Source: Diplolepis rosae
Taxonomy: Eukaryota > Arthropoda > Insecta > Hymenoptera > Diplolepididae
DNA: 64,000 nucleotides
Assembly (NCBI GenBank): GCA_030998225.1
Contig: JAPYXD010000459.1
Coordinates: forward strand, 620,001 to 684,000
Direction: 5' to 3'
Shown: positions 44,341-54,908 of the stretch, piece by piece
How positions within the stretch are numbered: the first letter of the stretch is position 1
Layout of the letters: each line of letters begins with the position of its first letter
Made by a program: the position numbers and the translations under genes
Notes under the pieces: generated by a model
What the model was told of the DNA's origin: nothing
The model's input: the letters and a program-made list of their open reading frames with translations, nothing else
Databases searched by the model: none

Positions 44341-45216
44341 TTGTGCTCTTATTGCAAGGGCGAACATGATATATTTTCATGTGATAGCTTTTTGAATCTT
44401 CAAATTATAGACCGATTCAAATTTGCAAAGAAAAAATCACTTTGCCTTAATTGTTTGCAGTCAACTCACCGTACAAGTCAGTGCTCAGGCGGGCCTTGCA
44501 AAAAATGCCAGAAAAAGCATAATTCCCTTTTGCATTTCGAGAATCAACCGCATAATGAGACAAACGATCATGTAGCTCCTCCTTGGAGCATTACCCACAC
44601 GTATTTTGCAAACAATATTACGTCCAACATGCTCTTATCCACTGCCATTGTGGATCTTATTAGCGAGCAAGGTAAAACCAAGCAGTGTCTATTGCTCTTA
44701 GATAACGGATCTCAATACCACTATTTCTTAGCGGATCCTACCTTTGATAAAATAAGTGATATCGAAGGCATCATTGGCGTCGGACTTTTCTTTAAGCTTT
44801 TATGCATCGGCCAAATAGAGTTTAAAAATCATCCTGCCATCTTACAAAAAACTCAGTTAGACTGGATTGCTGCTGGAGAAGTATATGGTACATCAATGTC
44901 TTCTCAGAAAACTGTTCAGTGTAATTTCGCGTGTGACTCCTCGATGAATTTTGAACTCAGTAAATTCTGGGAATTAGAAGAGATACCTAATGCAAGGATA
45001 GTCTCCCCCGACGAAGTCGCTTGCGAGGAGCTATTCGCAAAAACCACATTACGAAATCCTGACGGGCGGTATCTTGTTAGGCTCCCCTTTAATGAAAAAA
45101 GGGACGAAATTGGCTATTCTCGGAATCTCGCTTTGCGATGTTTATATTCCCTAGAAAGTCGCTTTAAAAGGCAGCCAACTCTTCGGCCCTCATATGCTTC
45201 GTTTCTCGTAGAATAA
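44341..45216 (+). pseudogene. pol: BEL/Pao zinc knuckles, protease and RT start
   Basis: The 291-codon frame opens with CSYCKGEHDIFSC and CLNCLQSTHRTSQC, C-x2-C-x4-H type knuckles, plus CKKCQKKHN. The protease active site is LLLLDNGSQ where D-S/T-G is usual (Ser to Asn). ELSKFWELEEIPN marks the RT start, but it is reached after a shortened protease. The frame ends at TAA 45214-45216. Confidence 0.8.
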
Positions 45217-45273
45217 GAGCAGCTCACTCACACGTCAATTCACGATGACAAATCTGCAACTCAGGGATTCTAT

Positions 45274-45949
45274 TTGCCCCATCATGCTGTAGTAAAGGAA
45301 GACAGTCTTACTACTAAAGTAAGAGTAGTCTTCGATGGGTCTGCGAGATCCTCCTCTGGGATCTCTCTGAACGATGCATTAATGGTCGGTCCTACTCTTC
45401 AGGACGATCTCTTCTCGCAGTTACTTCGTTTTCGCTCACGAAAATATGCTCTCACTGCGGACATGGAGAAAATGTATCGCCAAATTCGAGTCCACCCTGA
45501 GGATGCTTTGTATAAAAAAATTTTATATCGAGCAAATCCGAATGAACCAGTAAAGACTTATACGTTAAATACTGTTACCTACGGCACAGCGTGTGCCTCT
45601 TATCTCTATTCGTGCACTGCATCAACTAGCGAAAGATGAAGGTGCTGCGCACTCCTTAGCCGCGTCAGCTTTGACACAAGATTTCTATGTTGACGACTTA
45701 CGTACAGGCGCTGATACTCGAGAAGGTGCCTTAGCTCTACGAGATGATCTGATTGAACTTTTAAATAAGGGTGGCTTTAATTTAAGAAAATGGGCTTCGA
45801 GTGATCACTCCCTGGTTTCTGATATTAAGAGTAGTCGAGATTGTCCGCACATGGCTCTTGATCCGTCGAGTTCAATTAAAACCTTAGGGATCAATTGGGA
45901 CTCAGGTGAGGAAAGCAAACCTTGCCTGGGACGAGAGCGTACCACCTGA
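45274..45949 (+). pseudogene. pol: BEL/Pao reverse transcriptase
   Basis: VVFDGSARSSSGISLNDALMVG and KYALTADMEKMYRQIRVHPED (first catalytic Asp) are diagnostic of BEL/Pao. A frameshift near 45593 moves reading to SIRALHQLAKDEG and FYVDDLRTGA, with the catalytic YVDD at 45686-45697. NKGGFNLRKWASSD and KTLGINWD follow, before another shift near 45905. It would copy element RNA; this copy cannot make it as one chain. Confidence 0.88.
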
Positions 45950-46065
45950 TATCCATACTTCGTGGTTGACCTATATCTCTCAACTTTCGCTGCTCAATAA
46001 TATTCGTTTTAATCGATGGACTCTAGTCACTAATTTCACAGAAATTCAGTTACACGGTTTCGCCA

Positions 46066-46450
46066 ATGCTAGCCTATGGAGCATTTATCTATCTATGCTC
46101 CACCGATAATGAAGGCCGGCATTACGCAAGTCTTGTGTGCTCTAAATCAAGAGTCGCGCCAGTAAAAACTATCTCACTTCCACGACTGGAATTATGTGCC
46201 TCCCTTCTCCTCGCCAAACTGCAAGATGTTACTCGACAAGCACTTAAGCTGGAAGTGAATAAAACTTTCTTGTAGTCTGATTCAACAGTCGCTCTTCACT
46301 GGATTAAAACGCCAGCGCATCTTCTTAAAACCTTCGTTTCAAATCGCGTTGCAAAAATTCAGGAATATACTTTATCTGAAGATTGGAGGCACGTACCATC
46401 TTCGGATAATCCCGCTGACCTTTTTTCACGGGGTCAGATGCCTGATGATT
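46066..46450 (+). pseudogene. pol: BEL/Pao RNase H region
   Basis: YGAFIYLCSTD followed by ASLVCSKSRVAPVKTISLPRLEL is the BEL RNase H start. A TAG at 46273-46275 interrupts before SDSTVALHWI, which holds a catalytic Asp. VPSSDNPADLFSRG ends the domain. Upstream, the first RNase H Asp region is in another phase. Confidence 0.8.
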
Positions 46451-46789
46451 TCCTACAGGCTCGTTTGTGGCCTCATGGTCCTGAATGGCTCACTCAGCAT
46501 GAAAATACGTGGCCTCAGGAAACAATCCAAATCCAGGAAATCCCTGAAATGAAAGCACCATCGACTCTTCTCAACTTTCCTTTAATCTCACTATCTCGCA
46601 ATGTTGTACTGTCTTCGGTTCATACATAACACGAAGGGCAAACAGAGTTTGCAGGGAGCTCTGACTGTTACTGAGCTCGATTTGGCAATAAATTGAGTAC
46701 TTCAAATTACACAGGCAAGAGACTTCTCAAGGGAAATCGATCGTTTGACGCGCGGAGAAACTATTTATTGTAAGAGACCACTTTTGAGT

Positions 46790-48085
46790 CTAAATCCTCT
46801 CATGGATCAGGGCCTTCTCAGAGTTGGCAGGAGACTTTCTTAGCATCCCATACTTCTTCCACGCAATCACCCTATTACGACTCTCATCATACGCGATGTG
46901 CACACACATCTTAAGCATGCTGGGAATCAAACTACTCAATACGCAGTTCGGGAATTTTACTGGCCATTCGATGGTCGAAATGTCACACGGCGAATTATTA
47001 ATCAATGCTACACCTGTTTTCGAGCCAAACCCCGAGGTGTTAATGACGTCATGGGAAACTTACCTGCAAAGCGACTTAGTTTTGTTCGAGCCTTTTTAAA
47101 TTCCGGCATTGATTACTGCGGACCCTTTAATATAAAGGAGAGACGAATACGAAACCGGGGTCACGTTAAATGTTATGTAGCTGTGTTCATTTGCCTTGCT
47201 ACTAAAGCAGTGCATCTAGAAGTTGTGAGTGATCTCACTACCGAGGCGTTTCTCGCTTCTTTAAAAAGATTCTTTTCACGTCGCGGAAAGTCCAATTCTT
47301 TAATGTCTGACAGTGCCACAAATTTTGTGGGAGCCAATCGGGAACTTAGAGAAATGCATGAACTTCTTCTTTCTGAAAAACACAATGTAGAGGTTGAGAG
47401 ATTTCTAAGTAAGAAAGGGGTTTCGTGGAGTTTCATACCGCCTCGCACTCCTCATTTTGGAGGACTTTGGGAGGCAGCGGTTAAGTCCTTTAAGCATCAT
47501 ATGCTTCGAATAGTGGGTGATACATTGCTAACACTTGAGCAGTTTCACACATACGTGGTTGAGATTGAAGCGATGTTAAATTCCCGTCCTTTATCTCCAT
47601 TGTCCTCTGATCCTAATGACTACCGCCCTTTAACTCCCGGTCATTTCCGTATTGGTGAATCATTAATGAGCTTCCCTCAAGCTGACCTCAGGAACATTGC
47701 CACTAACCGATTATCAGCCTAGCAGCATGTCCAAGCCATGCAGCAACATTTCTGGGCTAGGTGGCACAAGGAATACCTGAATGAACTTAACGTTCGGACC
47801 AAGTGGAAAACTAATTTTAATAACACTGGCATCCCGCCGGGGACCATGGTAGTGCTAAGGGAAGACAACGTTCCGCCCATGAACTGGTCATTGGGCAGGG
47901 TCACCGACGTTCACGCGGGGAGTGATGGAATTGTTAGAGTCGTAACAATAAGGACTGAAGCCGGAACTTACAAGAGAAGTGTTTCGAAGATTTGCCCTCT
48001 TCCATCTGAAGGACAGAGCATTGTGCCTTTGTTTTCATTCTTACATGTCAAAATGAAATTGCTGAATTACAATGTGTATTATTGA
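46790..48085 (+). pseudogene. pol: BEL/Pao integrase with DUF5641-type C-terminus
   Basis: Reading begins LSLNPLMDQGLLRVGGRL; the main frame 46898-47722 has the zinc module (H-x-H region, CYTCFRAKP), GIDYCGPF with the first catalytic Asp, LMSDSATNFVGAN with the second, and GGLWEAAVKSFK with the Glu. A TAG at 47720-47722 is followed in phase by FWARWHKEYLNEL and SLGRVTDVHAGSDG, the DUF5641 segment, ending near 48050. The catalytic triad is preserved, so this is the best-kept domain of the element. Confidence 0.9.
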
Positions 48086-48169
48086 CTGAATATTCAGTTC
48101 TATTAAAGTTACTGTTTGCGCTTGTATTCTTCTTTCGTTTGAACAGTGATCGTTCAAAGGACGCCGCCG

Positions 48170-48903
48170 TGTTACGTACTCTAGGAACGTAACGAATTTG
48201 AACTTTACCTTTCGACGCTCAGTAGCATCTCGTTATAACTAATCATAAATAGATCGACTAGTTCCGAGTACTACCTAAACTCCAGATTTATTTGTACATT
48301 GAGATCTATTGTACCTTTATTCATACATTTAGCAATGTTTCGGTACTCCAAAGGATACCCAAATTGTCGTCGAAAACAGATGTCCAAGAGGAGGATTTTA
48401 CGATTAATTATTTATGTTTAAAACGGATTAGGGCACGAACCTAGACCTTTCGTCTTAAGCTATTTTACATTTTATGTTTATCTTTCTATGTTTTTATGTC
48501 TTCTTGAAATTTATGGTTTACAAGGGCTACCCGAAGAGTGACTCATGAGCGTACCTGATTTTGCTATTGTAACTCTGGGAGGGCTGGCCTTGCGCCTCCC
48601 ACGTCTAAATATTGTCTATTTCTCTACCCCTCTATTTTCAAAACATTGATCATTTTTCCCTTGTAAACATACCTGTAGTTACCTTCTCTACTTTTGTAAG
48701 TCAGATACAATCTAACTGCGGAATGGTAACAAGCTCGTGTTTTCCATTCTCTGCAAATGTACGCGTGTCTCAAATTATACTGGGTTTTTGTCAATTAAAT
48801 TCACTTTAAGTAATAAATAAAGTGTTAAATTATTGTGACTTGAAAGACCCTGCTTCTGAGTTTCGAAGAACTCCAAGTCAAACTAGACTTGGGGCACAAA
48901 ACA
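48170..48903 (+). repeat. BEL/Pao 3' LTR
   Basis: It starts TGTTACGTACTCTAGG after a short purine-containing stretch (CAAAGGACG) and ends GGGGCACAAAACA. It is 50 bp shorter than the 5' LTR. Confidence 0.92.
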
Positions 48904-49212
48904 GATTTCACTGATAAAAATAGTGAAATCCAGGAAACTGAATCGATATCGAATTCTGTAGAGGCATCACTGAGCATATAATATTGGGGTAATATTGAGG
49001 TCATGATAGTGTAGTATAGTGAGAATAGTGAGTATAGCATTATAGTGAGAGGAACTTGGCTCTTGTGATTTCTCTAACCCATCCTTCCCTACACAGCCAA
49101 GGGTCGGTGCTACCTGACTTTGGTGTTGAGTCCTGGACTCCCAAAAAACGGGCTGCTGCTGGAAGAATCTATTTTGACTCAACCTCGAATATAACTAGAA
49201 GATGAAATCTCT

Positions 49213-49736
49213 AAATATCATCTGATCGAATTTGACCCGGACTGGTCCAGTTAAACCGCGCGCGTAAACCGAAACGGTCAAAAGTTTTTTTTCTAGGTTT
49301 GTAACACAACCGTCGTAAACGATCGAATTTGTGGGCAGACAACTCATGGATTTTCCACCACGATAATGCGGCATCACATTCCAACCGGATTGTAACTGAA
49401 TTTTTGGGTAAACATGAAACAAAAGTCATTGCTCAGCCACCGTATTCGCCAGATTTGGCTCCCTGTGACTTTTTCCTGTTTCCGAAACTGAAATATCCTC
49501 ACTGGGGAACGCGTCATGAGTCGATTGAGGCCGTAAAAATAAATTCGCTGAATGAACTTAAGGCCATACCAGCCGAGGCCTATAAGAAGTGTATGAAAAA
49601 TTGGGTTAACAGTTGGCATGCTTGTATTGACTCAAAAAGAGCCTATTTTGAATGTGATAATAAAGATTTGTATTAAAATACATAAAAATCTTGTTTTTCT
49701 CAATCAGTCCGGGTCAAATTTGATCAGATGGTATTT
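49213..49736 (+). mobile_element. Mariner deletion derivative with 32-bp inverted ends
   Basis: AAATATCATCTGATCGAATT and TGACCCGGACTG on the left are mirrored on the right (CAGTCCGGGTCA...GATCAGATGGTATTT) with two or three mismatches. It encloses only the C-terminal half of a transposase. Confidence 0.85.
49329..49676 (+). pseudogene. Mariner transposase C-terminal half
   Basis: The 115-codon frame has FHHDNAASHSNRIV (second catalytic Asp of HDNA-x-x-H) and PPYSPDLAPCDFFLFPKLK (third Asp, spacing as in DD34D), then MKNWVNSWHACIDSKRAYFE at the C-terminus. The DNA-binding domain and the first catalytic Asp are deleted. Confidence 0.88.
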
Positions 49737-49939
49737 GATGGTAATTGATCAAGCATGTCTTAGCCGTGTCGCTTGTTTTGGGCTTTACCTCTCCTATTGA
49801 AATTTGATCCAAATCCATTCATTAGTTTACAAGTTGCAGTGTCTGAAAGCAACCAACCTCCGAATTTTTTGCAAAGGTGGGAAAAAGTAAATTTCGTGTG
49901 TTGATACAACACTACTTTTTGCGTGGAAGAACCTAACCA

Positions 49940-50417
49940 GAAACCAAGGCCAATTTCGATAAATATTATTTAGACTCTTCTTCCGCGAATGGAATGGTTC
50001 AGAAGTGGTTTTCCGAATTTCGTTGTGATCGTACAAGCAGAGAAACCATACCAAGTCCAGGTCATCCAAATGATATCACTACACCAGAAATGATCAATAA
50101 CACCCATGATATTGTTTTGAACGACCCAAAAATGAAAGGGCGTGAGATAGCTGAGATCGTATCCATCTCAACTGAGAGTGTACCACAGTCAATATTTCGC
50201 ATACAAATTTGTACATGAGAAAGCTCTGTGCAAGATTGGTGGCACGATTGCTCACAATCGACCAAAAACGCATTCGTGTGACCACTTCGCCACACTGCAG
50301 CATCCGAAAGCGCAACAATCGGGTGGAAAAAATATGCCTAATGTTTTTTGGAATGCACATGGAGTAATCTTCATCGACTATCTTGGGAAAGGAAGGACGA
50401 TTACTGGAGCATATTAG
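49940..50417 (+). pseudogene. Mariner transposase with internal deletion and frameshifts
   Basis: VQKWFSEFRCDRTSRETIPSPG, ITTPEMINNTHDIVLNDPKM and GREIAEIVSIS form the mariner DNA-binding region. After a break near 50215, another phase gives KAQQSGGKNMPNVFWNAHGV and IFIDYLGKGRTI from the start of the catalytic domain. The remainder is missing. Termini not identified. It differs in sequence from the neighbour at 49213. Confidence 0.8.
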
Positions 50418-50588
50418 GCTGCATTATTTTTTCATTGTCATTTTATAGACTTATTGATCTCTCTAATATGATTACTATAATAGTAGTAATAATATTAATA
50501 AAAAGATTACTCAGCGGATATTCAAATAATATAGAACCAAAAATTTCAAAATAACATAAGAAATATGTAGATTGTCAATTAAATAATT

Positions 50589-50732
50589 TGTACATGATTG
50601 AATCAAATCAGTGTGCTTTAGAATTAGTAGCATATTTATTGGTTCTTATAGCATATTTTTTAAATCAATAATATATTATACATTCTTTTGGTAGAAATAC
50701 TATAAATTCAATAGCATTTTTTCACAGCGTAG
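50589..50732. mobile_element. Decayed copy of the 36064 MITE
   Basis: TGATTGAATCAAATCAGTGTG and TAAATTCAATAGCATTTTTTC match the 184-bp element at 36064-36247. The left terminus is lost and the right terminus reads CACAGCGTA. Confidence 0.65.
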
Positions 50733-50768
50733 AAATGAGTTACTGAGTGGAAATTTTTATGAACCATA

Positions 50769-51941
50769 CACGGAGAAAAACAGTTGAAGTATTGGATCTA
50801 TAACTTAATTCGTGCGGTTTTTGTTCAAAATTTGAACGTTTATTTTAGAAAAACATGTACGATAGTATTATTCAAAGTATTGCCGATCTGAAGCTATGAA
50901 TTTTTCCCATCTTTCTGGCAATTTGTGGATTCCATTCCAAAAGAACTGCGCCGGCTTGGCGGCCAAGAATGAATCAAGCCAATTTTTGATATCCAGTTCT
51001 GATGTGAACCGTATTCCAGTGAGGGCGTTCTGCATCGACCTGAACAAATGGTAGTCAGAAGGGGCAAGGTCTGGGCTATAAGCGGGTGGGGTAAAACTTC
51101 CCATCCACTGTTTTCCAAATTGTTCTTAACCGGAATAGCAATATGAGGTCGAGCGTTGTCATGATGGAAAATTATTGCCTCGTGTCTGGTCGCATATTCC
51201 GGGCGTTTTTCGGCTATTGCTTTCTTCAAACGGATTAATTGTGTTTTAGCATTTCGGACATGCAAAACCGCCTTTCAACATATCTCGGCTTGAATTCATA
51301 TGGAACCCAATTTCCTTGCTTTTGAATGTATCCAACTGCTTTTAAACGTTTTTAAATGGCTGCTTGAGTGACTCCCGAAGATTCTGCGAGCTCTTCTTGT
51401 ATTTAGCAACAATCATCATTGAGTAATGCTTTCAGTTCTTCATCTTCAAACTTTTTTGGCTGGCCAGAAAGTTCTTCGTCTTCCAAGCCAAAATCACCAC
51501 TTTTAAATCGTGAAAACCACTTTTGGCACGTTCGCTCAGCTAGAGCATGTTCATCATAAACTTCCACCAAAATACGATGACTTTCGGCAGCAGTTTTCTT
51601 CATATTAAAGTAACGAAGAACAACTCTCCGCAAAAACACTTTTTCAGGCACAAAGTTCGACATATTTTTTTTTAAACAATTGCTTGTTGATTGTTATTAA
51701 TTTTTTATTTAGCAATAAACAAAAATTGAAATTTTTTGAAAAAATTCAATATCTCGAAAAGTGTATTTTTTTTTCTCTCAACCTTTTTTCGCATCAAAAA
51801 GACACCTGGAGTTACAATTCTACTGAATCTCTAGTAGCTAAAATTTTTCGTTTCCGAATTATGATTTTTTGAAGAAAAAAATCGTTTTCTTCGTAAAAAC
51901 GTGGGCTGCACAATGAATATCAACTTTATATGTTTACCGTG
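50769..51941 (-). mobile_element. Mariner element with CACGG ends, internally deleted
   Basis: CACGGAGAAAAACAG on the left and TTTACCGTG on the right are flanked by TA (50767-50768 and 51942-51943); the inverted repeat is short and imperfect. It contains a minus-strand mariner transposase. A 260-bp terminal segment (51670-51930) recurs inverted at 53793-54065. Confidence 0.7.
50868..51663 (-). pseudogene. Mariner transposase, minus strand, DD34D, internally deleted
   Basis: It starts MSNFVPEKVFLRRVVLRYF at 51663, with TCQKWFSRFKSGDFGLEDEEL and QPKKFEDEELKALL (DNA-binding region). TAA at 51403-51405 and later stops interrupt it. After a deletion that removes the first catalytic Asp region, LIRLKKAIAEKRPEY, IIFHHDNARPHIA (second Asp) and YSPDLAPSDYHLF (third Asp) follow across a frameshift, ending ASDRQYFE. 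The fragment is non-functional. Confidence 0.85.
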
Positions 51942-52025
51942 TATGGTATAACGATGTATAGTTGTCCTTTACGATTATATTGTGAAACTCTAAATATCAC
52001 AAAAAATGTTTACTCTATACAAAAT

Positions 52026-52168
52026 TTTCTAAATCATTTCAGTCGATTATGTCGATAATTAGAAGACTGTATCATTCACCATGATAACCGAACTCTACCA
52101 TATCGACCCTATCAACCTGTGATTTAGAATTAACGTAATTTAAGACCAGATGGAATTTTCAATATATA
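52026..52168 (+). repeat. Second copy of the 27992 repeat
   Basis: TTCTAAATCATTTCAGTCGA through TAAGACCAGATGG matches 27994-28130 with scattered differences. It runs directly into the 47-bp perfect hairpin arm. Confidence 0.75.
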
Positions 52169-52324
52169 TTTGAACAATTTTTTCTGTGAAAAAAGGAACG
52201 CTTCCACTCCGCTGGAACCTCCGTAGCTCAGGTGATAGAGCATTCGACCGGCAATCGAAAGGTCCTGGGCTCGATACCCAGCGGAGTGGAAGCGTTCCTT
52301 TTTTCACAGAAAAAATTGTTCAAA
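52169..52324. repeat. Perfect 47-bp inverted repeat around a tRNA-like loop
   Basis: Arms 52169-52215 and 52278-52324 are exact complements (TTTGAACAATTTTTTCTGTG at the outer end, TTCCACTCCGCTGG at the inner end). The 62-base loop holds most of a tRNA-like sequence, and the right arm includes its T-stem and acceptor 3' strand. Confidence 0.95.
52217..52288 (+). other. tRNA-like sequence (tRNA pseudogene or SINE head)
   Basis: A cloverleaf can be drawn: acceptor with 5 of 7 pairs (ACCTCCG/CGGAGTG), D-stem GCTC/GAGC, anticodon stem TTCGA/TCGAA, T-stem CTGGG/CCCAG. Pol III boxes are present: A TAGCTCAGGTG, B GGCTCGATACC. The anticodon loop CCGGCAA gives GGC, and position 33 is C in place of the near-universal T. 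No CCA is encoded. These defects argue against a functional tRNA and for a tRNA-derived repeat. Confidence 0.6.
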
Positions 52325-52483
52325 CGTTTACTCAGTCTTTATGACAAATTCTCTGTGCTTAGATATGATCTATCGAATGTTTTAAACTAAACGATGAATT
52401 TCATTGAACGCTTTTTTCGATTTTGTACCTAAAAGTCTTCAGCAACAGCTTGGTATTCAATGTACACATTTTTGTCAGTACTC

Positions 52484-52856
52484 TCTAAACCTGAATCAGT
52501 GAAATAGTCACTGATGATATCAGTGAAAATACATCAACTGATAAATCAGTGCCCTGCTTTGATTTCACTGAGGAATCAGTGAATGCGTCACGTGAACATA
52601 ACTTTTTAATTTGCGAATTCAATACTTTTATCTACACTTTATTGATTTATCGGCCCTTAAAAATAATAATAATTACGTAATTTCGTTTAAGTGTTGTTTA
52701 GCCTAAAATAAATGAATTCATCGTTCGTTAAAATATATTGCTGGTTTTATTACTCCCACCTGAATCTTTCACTGATTCTCAGCGAAAGACTTATAGCTGC
52801 TGCCATCAGTGAATAGTCACTGCGAATCAGTGGCCGTTGACTGATTCAGGTTTAGA
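52484..52856. mobile_element. MITE rich in ATCAGTGA motifs
   Basis: TCTAAACCTGAATCAG on the left faces CTGATTCAGGTTTAGA on the right, a perfect 16-bp inverted repeat. ATCAGTGA/TCACTGAT occurs about ten times in both orientations near the ends. No coding capacity and no clear target duplication. Confidence 0.75.
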
Positions 52857-53090
52857 TATATACATCTACGCTTATTATTGTACGAGATCATTCTGATGTA
52901 TTTCTTTCGAAATCCACGATACATTAATCTTGCTGTGTTTGTTCGTTTCAGAAATATTCACTTATCAATGTTTAGGCCTGAAACAACAACTATCGAGCAA
53001 TCAATGTAAATGATTTGTTAAACACTACTTTTTCAAGAATTCGAGAGAAAGCCACCAGTAGAGTTTAATGGTTCTACTTTTTCCAACATT

Positions 53091-53650
53091 AATAGTATAT
53101 TACGTGCCTAGGCACACAATGAGGGATATTGCGCGACGAGCGACAATGCTCGCAGGAGATCGAAACCAAGGCGTAGTCGAGGGGTAGTCGAGATGAAACT
53201 GAGACAAAGCTGAGGAGCGATCAGTTCTGCGAGCATTGTCGCGAGTCTCGTAAATTCCCGAATTGTGTGCATTGGCACGTATTCTATTTCATGTGACTTT
53301 GGTGCGTATACGAGCTTTTATGCGTACACCCGAATCTCATCAATCATCATTTTCTTCCATTACACTTGATAATTTGCGACTAGTCCCGGCCATTTTGATT
53401 TTATCGATCTTGTGTAGTAGCAGCTTGTTGTAATAGAGCATGCGCAGTTCAAAAGTACTAGGCTTTGTCAGTAGGGAGCTAACGCTGTACGAAAAAGAAG
53501 AATAAGAAGAAGATTGTGCTCCGCTGTATGGCTATAGGCGCATGCGCAGTTCAATTTTTACATTTCATTCCTCTGTAGCGCAATACACAACATTGAGCTA
53601 CTCTTAACTGTAGCGAAAAAACGAGTTTACGCGCCGGAGGCACATAAAAT
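53091..53650 (+). repeat. Repeat family with ACGTGCCTAGGC start, copy A
   Basis: It begins TAGTATATTACGTGCCTAGG and ends GCGCCGGAGGCACATAAAA, with weakly complementary termini. It contains imperfect GAGGCGTAGTC units near the left end and GCGCATGCGC at 53538-53547. The homologous copies are at 54357-54908 (inverted) and 57254-57783. Confidence 0.75.
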
Positions 53651-53792
53651 CTATTTCATCTGATAAGTGCAATAAATAGAAAATTGAATATAAGTTGGCT
53701 TTTAAATTATCTAAAATTTTATCATTCTTATTTTCAATGCATAGAAAAAAAACTTGCAGAAAAGGAGATATTTACTTTTTCCATCATTTATA

Positions 53793-54065
53793 TTAGAGTT
53801 TGCGATAATGTGAGGACACACATATAAAGTTGATATTCATTGTGCAGTCCACGTTTTTACGAAGAAAATGATTTTTTTCTTCAAGAATCATAACTCGGAA
53901 ACAAAAAATTTCAGATACTAGAGATCCAGTAGAATTGTAACTCAAGATGTCTTTTTGATGCGAAAAAGATTGAGAAAAAAAAAAACTTTTCGAGATATTC
54001 AATTAAAAAAAAAAATTGCAATTTTTGTTTATTGCTAAATACAAAATTAATAACAATCAACCAGC
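53793..54065. repeat. Inverted orphan copy of the mariner terminal segment
   Basis: ATAAAGTTGATATTCATTGTGC through TTGTTTATTGCTAAATA is the reverse complement of 51670-51930 with small indels. Only the 5' end of the mariner element is present. With its partner it makes an inverted repeat about 2.4 kb across. Confidence 0.85.
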
Positions 54066-54195
54066 AATCTTTATAACTGTATTAGGTAGTCCAAATTATT
54101 ACAAACATTTAAAAGTGAAAATAAAATTGTTGAAATCGGTTAATTTTTGACGAAGTTATAGACAATTGAAAAAAAGTTCTCGCGAATAATTGAAA

Positions 54196-54908
54196 ATAGT
54201 ATATTACGTGCCTAGGCGAGGCGTAGGTGAGGCATAGTCGAGGCGTAGCCATGACGTAGCTGAGATAAAGCCGAGACGAAGACGAGCCGCGATCAGTCCT
54301 GCGAGCATTGTCGCGAGTCTCGCAATTTCCCGAATTGTGTGCATTGGCACGTATTCTATTTTATGTGCCTCAGCCGCGGAAACTCGTTTTTCCGTTACAG
54401 CTGAGAGTAAAGCAATGTTGTATATTCCGTTAGAGAGGAATACAATGTAGAAATTGAACTGCGCATGCGCATTATAGTCTTACAGCGGAACGCAATCTAT
54501 TTCTTATTCTTCTTCTTCTCACTTCTTCTTCGTACAGCGTTAGCACTGACTACTACACAACACCGATAAAATCAAAATGGCCGGGACTAGTCGCCAATTT
54601 GCGCCCGCTTCGTACAACTAGCGCAGCAAACAACTACAATAAGTACTAGATTAGATTCCAATGTACGCATAAGAACTCGTATCCGCACCACAGTCACATA
54701 AAATTGAATATGTGTCAATGCACACAATTCGGGACATTGCGAGACTCGCGACAATGCTCGCAGGACTGATCGCGCCTCGGATTCATTCTCGGCTTTGTCT
54801 CGACTATGCCTCACCTACGCCTCGACTACGCCTTGGCTACGATCTCCTGCGAACATTGTCGCTCGTCACGCAATCACCCTCATTGTGTGCCTAGGCACAT
54901 AATATCCT
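54196..54908. repeat. Repeat family copies B (inverted) and D (partial)
   Basis: 54196-54356 matches the left part of copy A in forward orientation. 54357-54908 is a full inverted copy ending GTGCCTAGGCACATAATA, with GCGCATGCGC at 54461-54470. The arrangement implies insertion of one copy into or beside another. Confidence 0.75.

Larger units (their letters stand above)
42482..48903 (+). mobile_element. BEL/Pao LTR retrotransposon, complete but inactivated
   Basis: Two LTRs (784 and 734 bp) enclose gag, protease, RT, RNase H and integrase in that order, with a C-terminal DUF5641-type region. Flanks GATTC (42477-42481) and GATTT (48904-48908) may be the 5-bp target duplication with one change. 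Frameshifts and stops break most genes. The LTRs differ mainly by a TTTATG microsatellite and small indels, indicating moderate age. Confidence 0.92.

Noticed and set aside
52217..52288. Functional tRNA-Ala(GGC)
   Set aside because: Two acceptor mismatches, C at position 33, an anticodon not normally used in eukaryotes, and the surrounding perfect hairpin point to a tRNA-derived repeat.
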